From assembly GCA_965246995.1 (NCBI GenBank), contig OZ252008.1, positions 2,790,001 through 2,854,000 on the forward strand: a stretch of DNA of 64,000 bases. The letters are read 5' to 3'. How positions within the stretch are numbered: position 1 is the first letter of the stretch; each line of letters starts with the position of its first letter. This DNA comes from VXRJ01 sp965246995. Lineage in GTDB: Bacteria; Acidobacteriota; Vicinamibacteria; Vicinamibacterales; UBA8438. This document shows positions 54,863 through 63,065 of this stretch, in pieces. A model generated the notes under the pieces. It saw nothing but the letters and a program-made list of their open reading frames with translations, did no database searches and was not told where the DNA came from. The translations under genes were made by a program, and so were the position numbers.

Positions 54863-56056
54863 ATGATCGGAATGCTTGGATCGGGAAGGCGCGCCGGCGC
54901 GTTGCTGGTAGCGCTCCTCGCCGCAACCACGGTCGCCGCGACCGGCCTCCGCACCGCCGACGATGTCTTCGTCACTGTCGATCGGTTCGTGCCGCACACG
55001 TCGACGGTGCCCGCAAACCAGGGCGAGCGGGTCGGCCTGTTCCTCCGCGAGAAGCTGAGCCGGGACCTGGCCGCACGGATCGCGGATGACGAGCTGCTCG
55101 ACGGCAAGGTGGTGCTGTTCGTCCACGGCGGGTCGATCCCGTCAGTGCCGGACTACGACTTGCCGTTCAAGGACTACTCGTGGATGGAGCATCTCGCCGC
55201 CGCCGGCTATGACACGTTCGCGATGGACCAGACGGGATATGGCTTGTCGCCACGGCCCATGATGGACGACCCGTGCAACATGGACGCGGACAACCGCGCG
55301 CTCGTAACGCCAAACCCACTGGCGCACGACTGCGAACCCCGCTACCAGCACGGGCTGACAACGAGCCAGTCGGACTGGGACGAAATAGCGCGCGTGGTCG
55401 ACTACATCCGTGAGTTCCGCGGCGTTGACAGAGTCAGCCTGATCGGCTGGTCCGCGGGCGGGCCGCGCACTGCCGGGTTCGCGGCACGCAACCCGGATCT
55501 TGTCGACAAACTCGTGCTGTTCGCGCCGGGCTACCGGCCCGACCAGCCGTCGACGCCGCCGGAGAAGCTGCCGGCCGGCACGGCGCCGATGCGGCTACAG
55601 ACCCGGGACGCGCTGGAGAACGGTCGCTGGCGCTCGACTGTCGCCTGCGACGACCAGGTCGATCCGGAGATTCAGAAGGTCATCTGGCAGACGGTGATGG
55701 CTTACGATCAGCTCGGCTCGGTCTGGGGACCGTCGCACGGCGTGATGCGGGTCCGCACGTCGGCCGGCGGGTGGGGCTGGAACCGCGAGTACGCCACGCA
55801 GGTGCAGACGCCGACCCTGATCCTGGTCGGCGAGCAGGACTCCCTGCTGGAGCCCGACCGACAGCTCTACGAGGACTTGACCGGCACGAAGAACAAGGTG
55901 CTGGTCGAGATGGCGTGCGCCACCCATTTCGCCGTGTGGGAGACGACGCAGTACAAGCTCCTGCACGAGGCCTCGCTGGAGTGGCTCGATCAGGGAACGT
56001 TCCGGGGCAGTGCGGCCGGGCGGTTCACGGCGGGCGCCAGCCGCACCGGCCCGTAG
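54863..56056 (+). CDS. Secreted alpha/beta hydrolase
   Basis: The 397-residue protein has a signal peptide (hydrophobic about residues 11-28), an oxyanion-region VVLFVHGGSIPS, the nucleophile elbow SLIGWSAGGPRTAG (Ser about residue 198), an acidic residue in LILVGEQDSLLEP and His in MACATHFAVWE. These complete a catalytic triad. The substrate is unknown. AGGAAGGA precedes the ATG. It is divergent from the exported HAD gene, separated by about 160 bases that hold no other gene. Confidence 0.88.
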   Translation: MIGMLGSGRRAGALLVALLAATTVAATGLRTADDVFVTVDRFVPHTSTVPANQGERVGLFLREKLSRDLAARIADDELLDGKVVLFVHGGSIPSVPDYDLPFKDYSWMEHLAAAGYDTFAMDQTGYGLSPRPMMDDPCNMDADNRALVTPNPLAHDCEPRYQHGLTTSQSDWDEIARVVDYIREFRGVDRVSLIGWSAGGPRTAGFAARNPDLVDKLVLFAPGYRPDQPSTPPEKLPAGTAPMRLQTRDALENGRWRSTVACDDQVDPEIQKVIWQTVMAYDQLGSVWGPSHGVMRVRTSAGGWGWNREYATQVQTPTLILVGEQDSLLEPDRQLYEDLTGTKNKVLVEMACATHFAVWETTQYKLLHEASLEWLDQGTFRGSAAGRFTAGASRTGP

Positions 56057-56086
56057 AGTCAACCCGCATACGGTCCTGGCGCCGGA

Positions 56087-56128
56087 CGAAGTATTCTCGT
56101 ACTGCAGCGGAACGAGTTGCGACTTCAT
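56087..56128 (-). pseudogene. Remnant of a nitroreductase gene 5' end
   Basis: Fourteen codons reading MKSQLVPLQYENTS match the first residues of the intact nitroreductase (MKPRLIPLQYEKPS). The ATG overlaps the stop codon of the transporter pseudogene (TGATG). After these codons similarity ends, and the rest of the gene is absent. The region just before the intact nitroreductase start also ends in CTGCCATGA, like the end of a transporter gene. Confidence 0.7.
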
Positions 56129-56690
56129 GGCAGGTCGTGCGCGCCACCATTGACGCTGACGGACGGTGCGCGTGAATAGAATTGAAATAGGGCTACGCCA
56201 GCAAGAACCACAAACCCACCCAGTATTGATGTTATCTCCGGCAACTCACCAAGTGTCAACCACGCAAGCAGTATCGTCGCGGGCGGAATGCAGTACAGAA
56301 AGATCGCGGCATGAGATGCGGATAATCTGGACAGCGCATACGACCAGGACGTAAGTGCAAGCGCGCCGGGAAAGACGCCAAGGTAGACTACGATCCATAG
56401 CGTCTGGATTGGCGCGGCTTTGACCTCTCCGATAACGTCTTGCGCAAACGGAACCATAAACAGCGTTCCGCACCAGACGGCCACGCTCACCACCTGCACC
56501 GAGGAATAGCGATTCAGGAACGGTTTCTGAATTACAAAATAGAGGCTGCCCGCAATGGCCGCCACCGCGACAAACAGCGCCGCCGGATGAACGAGCGACA
56601 GCGAGGTCTCACCCGAAAAGATGAGAACAATACCCGCGAAGCAGACGGCAAAGGAAAAATAGCCGGCCCTCGATACAATTTCGTGCCGCT

Positions 56691-57932
56691 TCAGGAATTC
56701 GTGTGGGCGGCGAGCGCGTCCGGGTAGAGGTCGAGCCCTCCCAGATGGAAGTAGATGGCGTTGCGGAACCGCTCGCGGTTGCGATAGCCGCAGCCTTGCC
56801 GCTTGATCCACTGGATCTTGGCGTTGATGCCCTCTGCGCGCGCGTTCGTGACGTTCGTCAGGACGGCGTTGATCACCCCGTCCCAGTGGCGTTTGATCAT
56901 CCGCGCGACCTTCTTGATCGGCTCCAACCGACTGCGAATCGCCCACCCGTACCAGCGGCTCCACATGCGGACCGCCCAGCCCCGCGACCGGTAGTGCCAC
57001 AGCCGCATCGCCAATTCCTTGATCGCCCACGCACGGGCCACCCGCAACGCGCTCGTGCGTAGCGGCGTGAACGCCCGGCGTTGCCGCGGTGTCAGGTTCG
57101 CAGGGCGCGTCAACCACAGGTAGCGTGTCTTCGCCAGCCGGTCATCGCCGTGTTGCCGCAAGGCCCGGTGCTCCGACCGCCGGACCTGATCGACCGCCGC
57201 GCCCAGGTGCTGCGCGATGTGGAACTTATCGAACGCAATCGGCGCTGCGGTGTGGTCGTGCACCGACCCGATGTAGGCGGGCCACATGTCCATCGCCACC
57301 ATCTCGATCTGCGCACAGCCTGCCTCGCCCACCGCTGCGAAGTAGCCGTCGAGGGCCGCCCGGTCGCGACCGTCGGCCACATACAGCACGCGCGGCGCCG
57401 ACGCCGTCAGGTCATTGACGACGGTGACGTACTCGTGTCGCCGTTGAAACGACGTCTCGTCGACGCCGACCAGCGGCGCGGCGGCCACCGCGCGCCGCGA
57501 CAGCCCCCGCCGCACCGCCCGCGCCTGGATGCCCGCCACCTGGTCCCAGCTCAACCGGCATTGGCGGGCCACCGCCGCGAAGCTGGCCACCTGCAGCCAG
57601 TCGATCACCATCGCCTCGAACAGCGCCGTGAAGCGTACCTGCGCATCCGCCCACGGCACCGGCACCTGCTGGACACCATGCTCGGCACAGCGCACCCGCG
57701 GCACCTCGGCGCGTACCAGCGTGCGGTACTGCATCGTGTCCAGATGCCGCCACATCCGCGGCCGGCGGTCGTACCCCGGACAGGCCGCCCCGCAGGCCGG
57801 GCAGACCAGCGTCTCGCCCACAAACTGCACGCCGACTTCGACGTCACCCTGCTCGAGGGCCAGCCGCACGTCGTGCACCCGCCACGGGCGCTCGATGCCC
57901 AACAGGCGTTCGTAGAAGGTCGTCTCTCTCAT
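56691..57932 (-). CDS. ISL3-family transposase
   Basis: The 413-residue transposase has an N-terminal zinc ribbon (CPACGAACPGYD and a later CAEHG), a helix-turn-helix region and the DDE core: Asp in LVGVDETSFQRRH (about residue 155), Asp in MVAMDMWPAYIG (about 215) and Glu in NARAEGINAKIQWIKR (about 375). These are the ISL3 catalytic contexts. I chose the ATG at 57932; the longer frame from 57974 would read through the palindrome. It appears intact. Confidence 0.93.
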   Translation of the reverse strand: MRETTFYERLLGIERPWRVHDVRLALEQGDVEVGVQFVGETLVCPACGAACPGYDRRPRMWRHLDTMQYRTLVRAEVPRVRCAEHGVQQVPVPWADAQVRFTALFEAMVIDWLQVASFAAVARQCRLSWDQVAGIQARAVRRGLSRRAVAAAPLVGVDETSFQRRHEYVTVVNDLTASAPRVLYVADGRDRAALDGYFAAVGEAGCAQIEMVAMDMWPAYIGSVHDHTAAPIAFDKFHIAQHLGAAVDQVRRSEHRALRQHGDDRLAKTRYLWLTRPANLTPRQRRAFTPLRTSALRVARAWAIKELAMRLWHYRSRGWAVRMWSRWYGWAIRSRLEPIKKVARMIKRHWDGVINAVLTNVTNARAEGINAKIQWIKRQGCGYRNRERFRNAIYFHLGGLDLYPDALAAHTNS

Positions 57933-57948
57933 CCGGGGAGTGTACGCA

Positions 57949-57974
57949 GTGGGCGGACGGATCCGTCCGCCCAC
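57949..57974. repeat. 26-bp perfect palindrome upstream of the ISL3 transposase
   Basis: GTGGGCGGACGGA is followed directly by its reverse complement. It lies 16 bases before the transposase start. It could be an operator, or an RNA hairpin that stops read-through transcription. Confidence 0.8.
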
Positions 57975-58595
57975 AACCAGCGCTGAGCCGGCGCGAGCGG
58001 CGAGTCACCTGAACGGCCGTAGCGACAGCGGAGGAGGCGCAAAGCGCCTTGACTCGACGGGAACAGAGGCTACTCCTCTGCTTCACCTACCCACACGATT
58101 CCCGGAAGACCCAATTTCGTTGAGCAACAACCTTGCCCACACTGCTGTCAGGATTGGCCCAGTGTTGATCACGAAGCTCATTGTCCCGGCATCAATGAAC
58201 TGCGACCCATGGTTTAGGGTAATGTTGTAGATGGTTATCCCGACCAGACCTACGAACGCAAGGCCAGCCCAGTCCCGCAGACGTGGCAATGCGGTGCGAG
58301 TGGCCGCAACTATGCCCGCGAGCACCGCGGACGCTATAGCGAACCGCAGAAAAGCCAAGGAACCGGGTGACAAATAGACTACTGTGGCGCGAATTCCGAC
58401 AAAAGCCGAGGACTGTCAATGGCAACCGAAAACTGCACACTTTTGGGAACTGAAAACTGCACGCTTCGGGGAGATACATCTCGGGCGGAGCGGACGTTCT
58501 CCCGTTGATGCTCGTCGGGCGTTTTGGGCTGGACGCAGGGAGCGGAGCGACCGGAGTCCTGGCCAAAACGCGCCGCGAAGCTGCGCAGCCGGCGG

Positions 58596-59393
58596 TCACG
58601 TTGCGACTCCCTCACGCTGTTCGTCCGACGCTGTCCTCAGCCAGTGCTGATGCTCCCGCATCCGGTAGCTGTTGCCCCGGATGTTGACGATGTGGCAATG
58701 GTGCAGCAGCCGGTCGATGAGCGCCGCCGCCATGATCTCGTCGCCGAGCACGTGTCCCCATTCCTCGAAGCCCTTGTTCGAGGTCAGCACCGTCGACGCC
58801 CGCTCGTGCCGGGCGTTGATCAGCTGGAAGAAGAGCACGGCGCCGTCTTGGCTGACCGGCAGGTAGCCGATCTCGTCGACGACGAGCAGCGCGGGATGCG
58901 TCAGCACGCGCAGCCGCCGGGACAGCTCACCCGCGGCCCTGGCGTCCATGAGCGAGTCGATCAGGCCTGCCAACGTCCCGTAGTAGACGCGTCGGCCGGC
59001 CTCGGCGGCCGCGATCGCCAGACTGATCGCCAGATGCGTCTTGCCCACTCCAGGCGGGCCGAGCAGGATGACGTTCTCGGCGCGGTCGAGGAATCCCAGC
59101 TCGTGCAGGCTCTCGATCTGCTCGCGCTTGATGCTCGGCTGGAAGGTAAAGTCAAACTGCGCCAGCGTCTTGACGGCCGGCAGGCGCGAGGAGCGCATGG
59201 CGGCCTGCAGGCGACGGTTGTTGCGCAGCGCGATCTGGGCGTTGAGCACCAGCTCGATCGCTTCGCCCGCCGTCACCGCCCCGCTGTCGACCTGCGCCAG
59301 CACGCCGTCGACGGCTTCCAGGGCACCGGGCATCTTCAAGTCCGCCAGCATCGCCCGCAGCCGGTCGCGCCGGTCACTCGCGGTCGCCGTCAT
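58596..59393 (-). CDS. istB: IS21 helper ATPase IstB
   Basis: The 265-residue AAA+ protein has Walker A LLGPPGVGKTHLAISL (about residue 110), Walker B ALLVVDEIGYLPVS (about residue 170) and the C-terminal NIRGNSYRMREHQ of IstB. It regulates target choice by the IstA transposase. Its ATG overlaps the istA stop by four bases. It looks intact but has lost its partner through the insertion in istA. Confidence 0.95.
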   Translation of the reverse strand: MTATASDRRDRLRAMLADLKMPGALEAVDGVLAQVDSGAVTAGEAIELVLNAQIALRNNRRLQAAMRSSRLPAVKTLAQFDFTFQPSIKREQIESLHELGFLDRAENVILLGPPGVGKTHLAISLAIAAAEAGRRVYYGTLAGLIDSLMDARAAGELSRRLRVLTHPALLVVDEIGYLPVSQDGAVLFFQLINARHERASTVLTSNKGFEEWGHVLGDEIMAAALIDRLLHHCHIVNIRGNSYRMREHQHWLRTASDEQREGVAT

Positions 59394-59707
59394 CCCGCCG
59401 CCTCCGCGTAGACCCGCAACGAGCGGCGCTCCACCGCGATGGTGTCGGGCACGCGCCGGTGGGCCGGCTCGGCACCGCGGTGGACGCCGAGACGCTGGTA
59501 GGGACGGCGTGCCAAGGGACGCAGCACCGCACGCTCGTCCCGCTCGAAGCGGTCCACTGGGCGCTCGCCCGTCGTACCGTGCCGACGCACGTTGGCCGTG
59601 CCCTCCAGCCAGCGCGACGCCTGCTCGTTGAGGTCCTCGTCGTTCGCGAACGCACGCCCGTAGAAGAAGCTGTCACGGATGTAGCGGATTGGCCGCTCCA
59701 CCTTGCC

Positions 59708-59713
59708 CTTCGT
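59708..59713. other. Left attachment core of the serine-recombinase element
   Basis: CTTCGT here is shared with 63060-63065. To its left the sequence is istA (complement of GKVERPI), to its right the element. Crossover must occur somewhere within these six bases. Confidence 0.75.
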
Positions 59714-60003
59714 CAAAGCTGCAGAATGCTCCCGGTGCTGTTGAAGCACCACAGATTCGGATTACCCACCCGTTCCATCCACTCCGGGGCGCCCGCTTCC
59801 CGTTCCTGGTGACCAAGTCCCTCTGGGGAGAAGACCGGGTCACGGTGCAACGGCCCGACGGCACGGTCTGGTCGATTCCCGTTGGCTGGACGGACTTTGC
59901 GCCACCGGATCCGGCGGTGGTGGCGGGACGCGGGCGTGCGCCATTTCGTCTTGAGGACCTGCTGCGGCTGGCCGAGATGGTGAGCGAGAGGGTCCGGACA
60001 TGA
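59714..60003 (+). CDS. DUF5372-like protein, start codon separated by integration
   Basis: About 96 codons read from the left core: ITHPFHPLRGARFPFLVTKS, LWGEDRVTVQRPDGTVWSIP and GWTDFAPPDP match the pattern I know from DUF5372 proteins, small basic proteins encoded next to serine recombinases. There is no ATG or GTG in frame within the element before the conserved part; the only in-frame start is a TTG at 59689 inside antisense istA. The right end supplies ATG AAG CCT GAA ACT TCG T (63047-63065), which joins in frame if the element is circular. Its stop overlaps a later start region by four bases at 60000. Confidence 0.7.
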
Positions 60004-60150
60004 GCGGCGGTGGCGTCACGGAGATTTCGTCCGTTGTGTCATATGGATTTCATCCACATGGAGTGGGCGACAAGGCACCATCGGTGCCCGCGTGTTGCAC
60101 TATTAAGCATATAATACGGTGCTGTCTTTGGGTTCCAGGTCATAATCTTC

Positions 60151-60179
60151 TTGACGTCGTCCGGCATTGTAGTCATAAT
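60151..60179 (+). promoter_or_regulatory. Promoter before the helix-turn-helix gene, with direct repeats
   Basis: TTGACG (60151-60156) and CATAAT (60174-60179) are spaced by 17 bases; transcription would begin about ten bases before the ATG at 60196. The 10-mer GTCATAATCT occurs at 60139-60148 and again at 60172-60181, 33 bases apart and on the same DNA face, so it may be an operator for the adjacent regulator. Confidence 0.5.
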
Positions 60180-60195
60180 CTATCTGACATACGCG

Positions 60196-60879
60196 ATGCG
60201 CCGTCCTCCAAAGCTGTCGCCGGACGCCAAGACGCAGGCCCTGCGCGAGGCAGGCGCCTTGCATCCGCACCCCGAGGCCATTCGCGACGATGCCTTTCGG
60301 AGCCATCCGTTCTTCGACCCGCGCGACCGCGTCCAGGTCAAGTACGAGATGGTGCGCCGCCACCAGGTCGATGGACGGCCGGTGACCGAGGTTGCCACGC
60401 GCTTCGGGGTCAGCCGCCAGACGTTCTACCAGACCGCGGCCGCGTTCGAGGCGCACGGGATCCCCGGGTTGGTGCCCAAGCGTCCGGGGCCGAAGCGGGC
60501 CCACAAGTGCACCGACGCGGTTGTCGACTACGTGGAGCGCTGGCGGGCGGGCGAAGACGTGCAACCGGACGAGTCGCTGACGGCGGCCGTGGCGCGGCGG
60601 TTCGGCGTTTCGATCCACGCGCGCTCGCTCGACCGGGCGGTGGCGCGCCGCAAAAAAAACCGCACCCGTAGGCGACCCCATCACAGCGTCGGGTCTCGAT
60701 TCCAATCAGCTGTGCCGGCAGTACGAGGTCGTGCGGCAGGACGCCGCCACCGATATCGCGTTCGCTCGCCAAGGCTACGGGGTGGCGCTGTTGATGACCC
60801 GCGGTATGGCGGCGTGGTTGAAGGCCGTCTCGACCCTCTGCCTCCCGTCGGTCGGGCCGGTGCCGGCCGGCAGCGGTGA
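60196..60879 (+). CDS. Helix-turn-helix protein of the serine-recombinase element
   Basis: Residues 1-155 form the recognisable part: VQVKYEMVRRHQVDGRPVTE, VATRFGVSRQTFYQTAAAF (helix-turn-helix like the N-terminus of IS481 or IS630 transposases), GLVPKRPGPKRAHK, and a second helix-turn-helix-like segment AVARRFGVSIHARSLDRAV. After an eight-A run (60652-60660 region) the frame continues as an Arg-rich stretch that looks like out-of-frame reading. The +1 frame carries the more protein-like continuation. The true C-terminus may therefore be near 60660 or require a frame change. Confidence 0.65.
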   Translation: MRRPPKLSPDAKTQALREAGALHPHPEAIRDDAFRSHPFFDPRDRVQVKYEMVRRHQVDGRPVTEVATRFGVSRQTFYQTAAAFEAHGIPGLVPKRPGPKRAHKCTDAVVDYVERWRAGEDVQPDESLTAAVARRFGVSIHARSLDRAVARRKKNRTRRRPHHSVGSRFQSAVPAVRGRAAGRRHRYRVRSPRLRGGAVDDPRYGGVVEGRLDPLPPVGRAGAGRQR

Positions 60880-60970
60880 CATCGAGCTGACGCCGCCCGT
60901 TCGTTCCGAGATGGCGCGTGTGTTGGCGAGCCTGGTACTCAGCCGCGTTGCGGAGGGCGTTTCCCCATGA
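60731..60970 (+). CDS. Small protein before the recombinase, possibly a frameshifted continuation
   Basis: The 79-residue frame from a GTG contains ATDIAFARQGYGVALLMTRG and MAAWLKAV and ends four bases into the recombinase start (ATGA), indicating coupled translation. The same frame is open upstream to the eight-A run and reads SGLDSNQLCRQYEVVRQD, which suggests the protein once began earlier or continues the helix-turn-helix protein after a one-base shift. I do not know the family. Confidence 0.55.
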   Translation: MRQDAATDIAFARQGYGVALLMTRGMAAWLKAVSTLCLPSVGPVPAGSGDIELTPPVRSEMARVLASLVLSRVAEGVSP

Positions 60971-63045
60971 GTCAATCGACCGCGGTCACGGCGGACCATC
61001 TGCGTCGCCTCGCCTGTCTCTACGTGCGGCAGTCCTCCTTGCAGCAGGTGCACGACCATCAGGAGAGCACTGCCCGACAGTACGCCCTGAAACGACGGGC
61101 ATTGGCGCTCGGCTGGGCGGCCGACCGAATCGTGGTCATCGATGACGACCAGGGGATCTCGGGCGCCTCGGCGGCCGAGCGGACCGGCTTCCAACGGATC
61201 GTCGCCGACGTCGGCCTCGGTCGCGTCGGCATAGTCATGGGGCTGGAGGTCTCGCGGCTCGCCCGTAACTCGAGCGACTGGCATCGTCTGCTGGAGATCT
61301 GCGCGCTGAGCGAGACGCTCATTCTCGATGAAGACGGGCTCTACGACCCGGCCCACTTCAACGATCGCTTGCTGCTCGGTCTCAAGGGTACGATGAGCGA
61401 GGCGGAGTTGCATGTGCTGCGCGCGCGTCTGATCGGGGGGCAACTGAACAAGGCGCGCCGCGGCGAGCTGTGGATCCGCCCCCCGCTGGGTATGGTCTTC
61501 GACGCCGGTGGGAAGCTCATGCTCGATCCTGACGAGCAGGTGCAGGGCGCCGTCCGCCTCGTGTTCGACACCTTCCGCCGCGCCGGCTCGGCCGGCGCGG
61601 TGGTGCGCTACTTCCAGGAGCAGCAAGTCGCGTGGCCGCGGCGGGTCGTCAAGGGACCCCGTGCAGGTGCGCTCGTCTTCGGCGAGTTGGCGCGTGACCG
61701 TGTGCTCGGCATCCTGCACAATCCGCGCTACGCCGGCGCGTACGTCTTCGGGCGGACCCGGCAGCGCAAGGTCCGCCCCAGCGGCCAGGCGCGGTATCGA
61801 CGACTTCCCCGCGAGGAGTGGAAGGTCTTTCTGCCTGACGCGCACCCCGGCTACATCACCTGGGAGCAATTCGAAGCGAATCAGGAGGCGTTGCGCGCAA
61901 GCGCCCAGTGCATTGGCGCAGACCGTCGGCGCAGCGCGCCACGCGAAGGCGTAGCCCTGCTGCAGGGGCTCGTCATCTGCGGTCGGTGCGGCAGCCGGAT
62001 GACTGTCGCCTACGTCGTGTCTCACGGTCACCCGGAGCCGCTCTATCGCTGTCAGCGCCGGGGGATTCAACGGGCGGAGCCGGCGTGCCAGAGCCTGCCG
62101 GGCGCGGCGATCGACCGCGCGGTCAGCGAGCTCGTGCTCGAAACCGTCACCCCGGCGTCGATCGACGTTGCAGTCGAGGTGTTCGACGAGCTACGAGCCC
62201 GGGCCGCCGAGGTCGACCGCGCCAAGCGGGCGCAGATTGCCCGGCTTCGGGAGGATGCCGAGCTGGCGCAGCGGCAGTTTCTTCTCGTGCGGCCCGAGAA
62301 TCGGCTCGTGGCCGACAGCCTCGAACGGCACTGGAACGAGGCGCTCCAGCGGTTGGCTGCGGCCGAAGAGGCGTACGCCGGTGCGGGCAAGACCCAGCTC
62401 CCGGCGGTCACTGCCGAGATGAAGGAGCGGGTGGCAGCATTGGTCGCCGACCTGCCGCGGGTCTGGCATGACCCGCGCACGCCGGCGCGCGACCGCAAGC
62501 GGATGCTGCGGCTTCTTGTCGAAGATGTCACCCTGCTCCGCGACGACGTGATCCGAGTGTCCATTCGCTGGAGGGGCGGCTCCACCCGCGAGATCGAGTG
62601 TCCACTGCCGCTCAGCGCACCGGATCTGCGTCGTACTCCGGCCGCGGTCGTCGAACAGGTCCGCGCCCTCGCTACCGAACAGACCGACGCGCAGATCGCC
62701 GAGACGCTCAACGGGCGGTGGCTACGCACCGGGACCGGTCTGCCATTCAGCCGCCTGCGCGTCCGCATGCTGCGCGAGGCGTACGACATCGAGAGCTACG
62801 CCGAACACCTGCTCGGGGCGCGCTGGCTGACCGTACCGCAGATGGCCGAGCTACTCGACGTGCATCCGGCCACCGCCAAGCGCTTCGCGCACCAAGGCGT
62901 GCTGCGCGCCGTGCGCGCCGACGACAAAGGCACGATACTCTTCAAACCGCCCACCGGACCCCTGCCCGTCAGCCATCCGGGAAAGCGGTTACGCGACCGG
63001 CGGCAGCACCCAAAGCTTGTATCGCATGTACAGGAAGGTGCGTAG
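60967..63045 (+). CDS. Large serine recombinase
   Basis: The 692-residue protein has a resolvase catalytic domain with Ser23 in LYVRQSS and Arg residues in GLEVSRLARNSSDWHRL, a recombinase domain (about 170-330, NPRYAGAYVFGRTR), a zinc ribbon (CGRCGSRM, then C and C), a coiled coil (about 415-470) and a C-terminal helix-turn-helix (WLTVPQMAELLDVHPATAKRFA). Such enzymes integrate and excise DNA at specific sites without divalent metal. The stop is followed, one base later, by an ATG at 63047 with AGGAAGG upstream, which belongs to the gene at the other end of the element. Confidence 0.93.
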   Translation: MSQSTAVTADHLRRLACLYVRQSSLQQVHDHQESTARQYALKRRALALGWAADRIVVIDDDQGISGASAAERTGFQRIVADVGLGRVGIVMGLEVSRLARNSSDWHRLLEICALSETLILDEDGLYDPAHFNDRLLLGLKGTMSEAELHVLRARLIGGQLNKARRGELWIRPPLGMVFDAGGKLMLDPDEQVQGAVRLVFDTFRRAGSAGAVVRYFQEQQVAWPRRVVKGPRAGALVFGELARDRVLGILHNPRYAGAYVFGRTRQRKVRPSGQARYRRLPREEWKVFLPDAHPGYITWEQFEANQEALRASAQCIGADRRRSAPREGVALLQGLVICGRCGSRMTVAYVVSHGHPEPLYRCQRRGIQRAEPACQSLPGAAIDRAVSELVLETVTPASIDVAVEVFDELRARAAEVDRAKRAQIARLREDAELAQRQFLLVRPENRLVADSLERHWNEALQRLAAAEEAYAGAGKTQLPAVTAEMKERVAALVADLPRVWHDPRTPARDRKRMLRLLVEDVTLLRDDVIRVSIRWRGGSTREIECPLPLSAPDLRRTPAAVVEQVRALATEQTDAQIAETLNGRWLRTGTGLPFSRLRVRMLREAYDIESYAEHLLGARWLTVPQMAELLDVHPATAKRFAHQGVLRAVRADDKGTILFKPPTGPLPVSHPGKRLRDRRQHPKLVSHVQEGA

Positions 63046-63046
63046 T

Positions 63047-63065
63047 ATGAAGCCTGAAACTTCGT
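63047..63065 (+). other. Right attachment core with detached start of the DUF5372-like gene
   Basis: AGGAAGG (63032-63038) is followed eight bases later by ATG and the codons for MKPETS, ending inside the core CTTCGT (63060-63065). Beyond the core the sequence is istA. In a circle these codons continue directly into 59714. Confidence 0.75.

Larger units (their letters stand above)
56685..58112 (-). mobile_element. ISL3-family insertion sequence, complete
   Basis: The 1428-bp element is flanked by the 8-bp direct repeat AATTTCGT (56677-56684 and 58113-58120), the length typical of ISL3. Its ends are imperfect inverted repeats, GCCGCTTCAGGAATTCGTGT on the left and GGGTCTTCCGGGAATCGTGT as the complement of the right. 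It carries one transposase. About 140 non-coding bases lie between the transposase start and the right end, including a 26-bp palindrome. Confidence 0.93.
59708..63065 (+). mobile_element. Serine-recombinase element inserted in istA
   Basis: Both junctions contain CTTCGT (59708-59713 and 63060-63065), so the mobile unit is 3352 bp. No inverted repeats are visible, as expected for large serine recombinases that use short core sites. It carries, left to right, a DUF5372-like gene missing its start, a helix-turn-helix gene, a small reading frame and the recombinase. The last ATG-containing bases at the right end belong in frame with the first gene at the left end. Confidence 0.88.

Noticed and set aside
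58033..58050. AGGCGC-AAA-GCGCCT hairpin near the right end of ISL3
   Set aside because: Short and without a T run; could be chance, so not listed as a terminator.
58192..58599. 135-codon frame near the IS21 left end
   Set aside because: It overlaps the transporter fragment in another frame and crosses the IS21 end without domain content.
59689..59713. TTG at 59689 as natural start of the DUF5372-like gene
   Set aside because: These bases are antisense istA and belong to the insertion target, not to the element; the start at the other end of the element explains the gene better.
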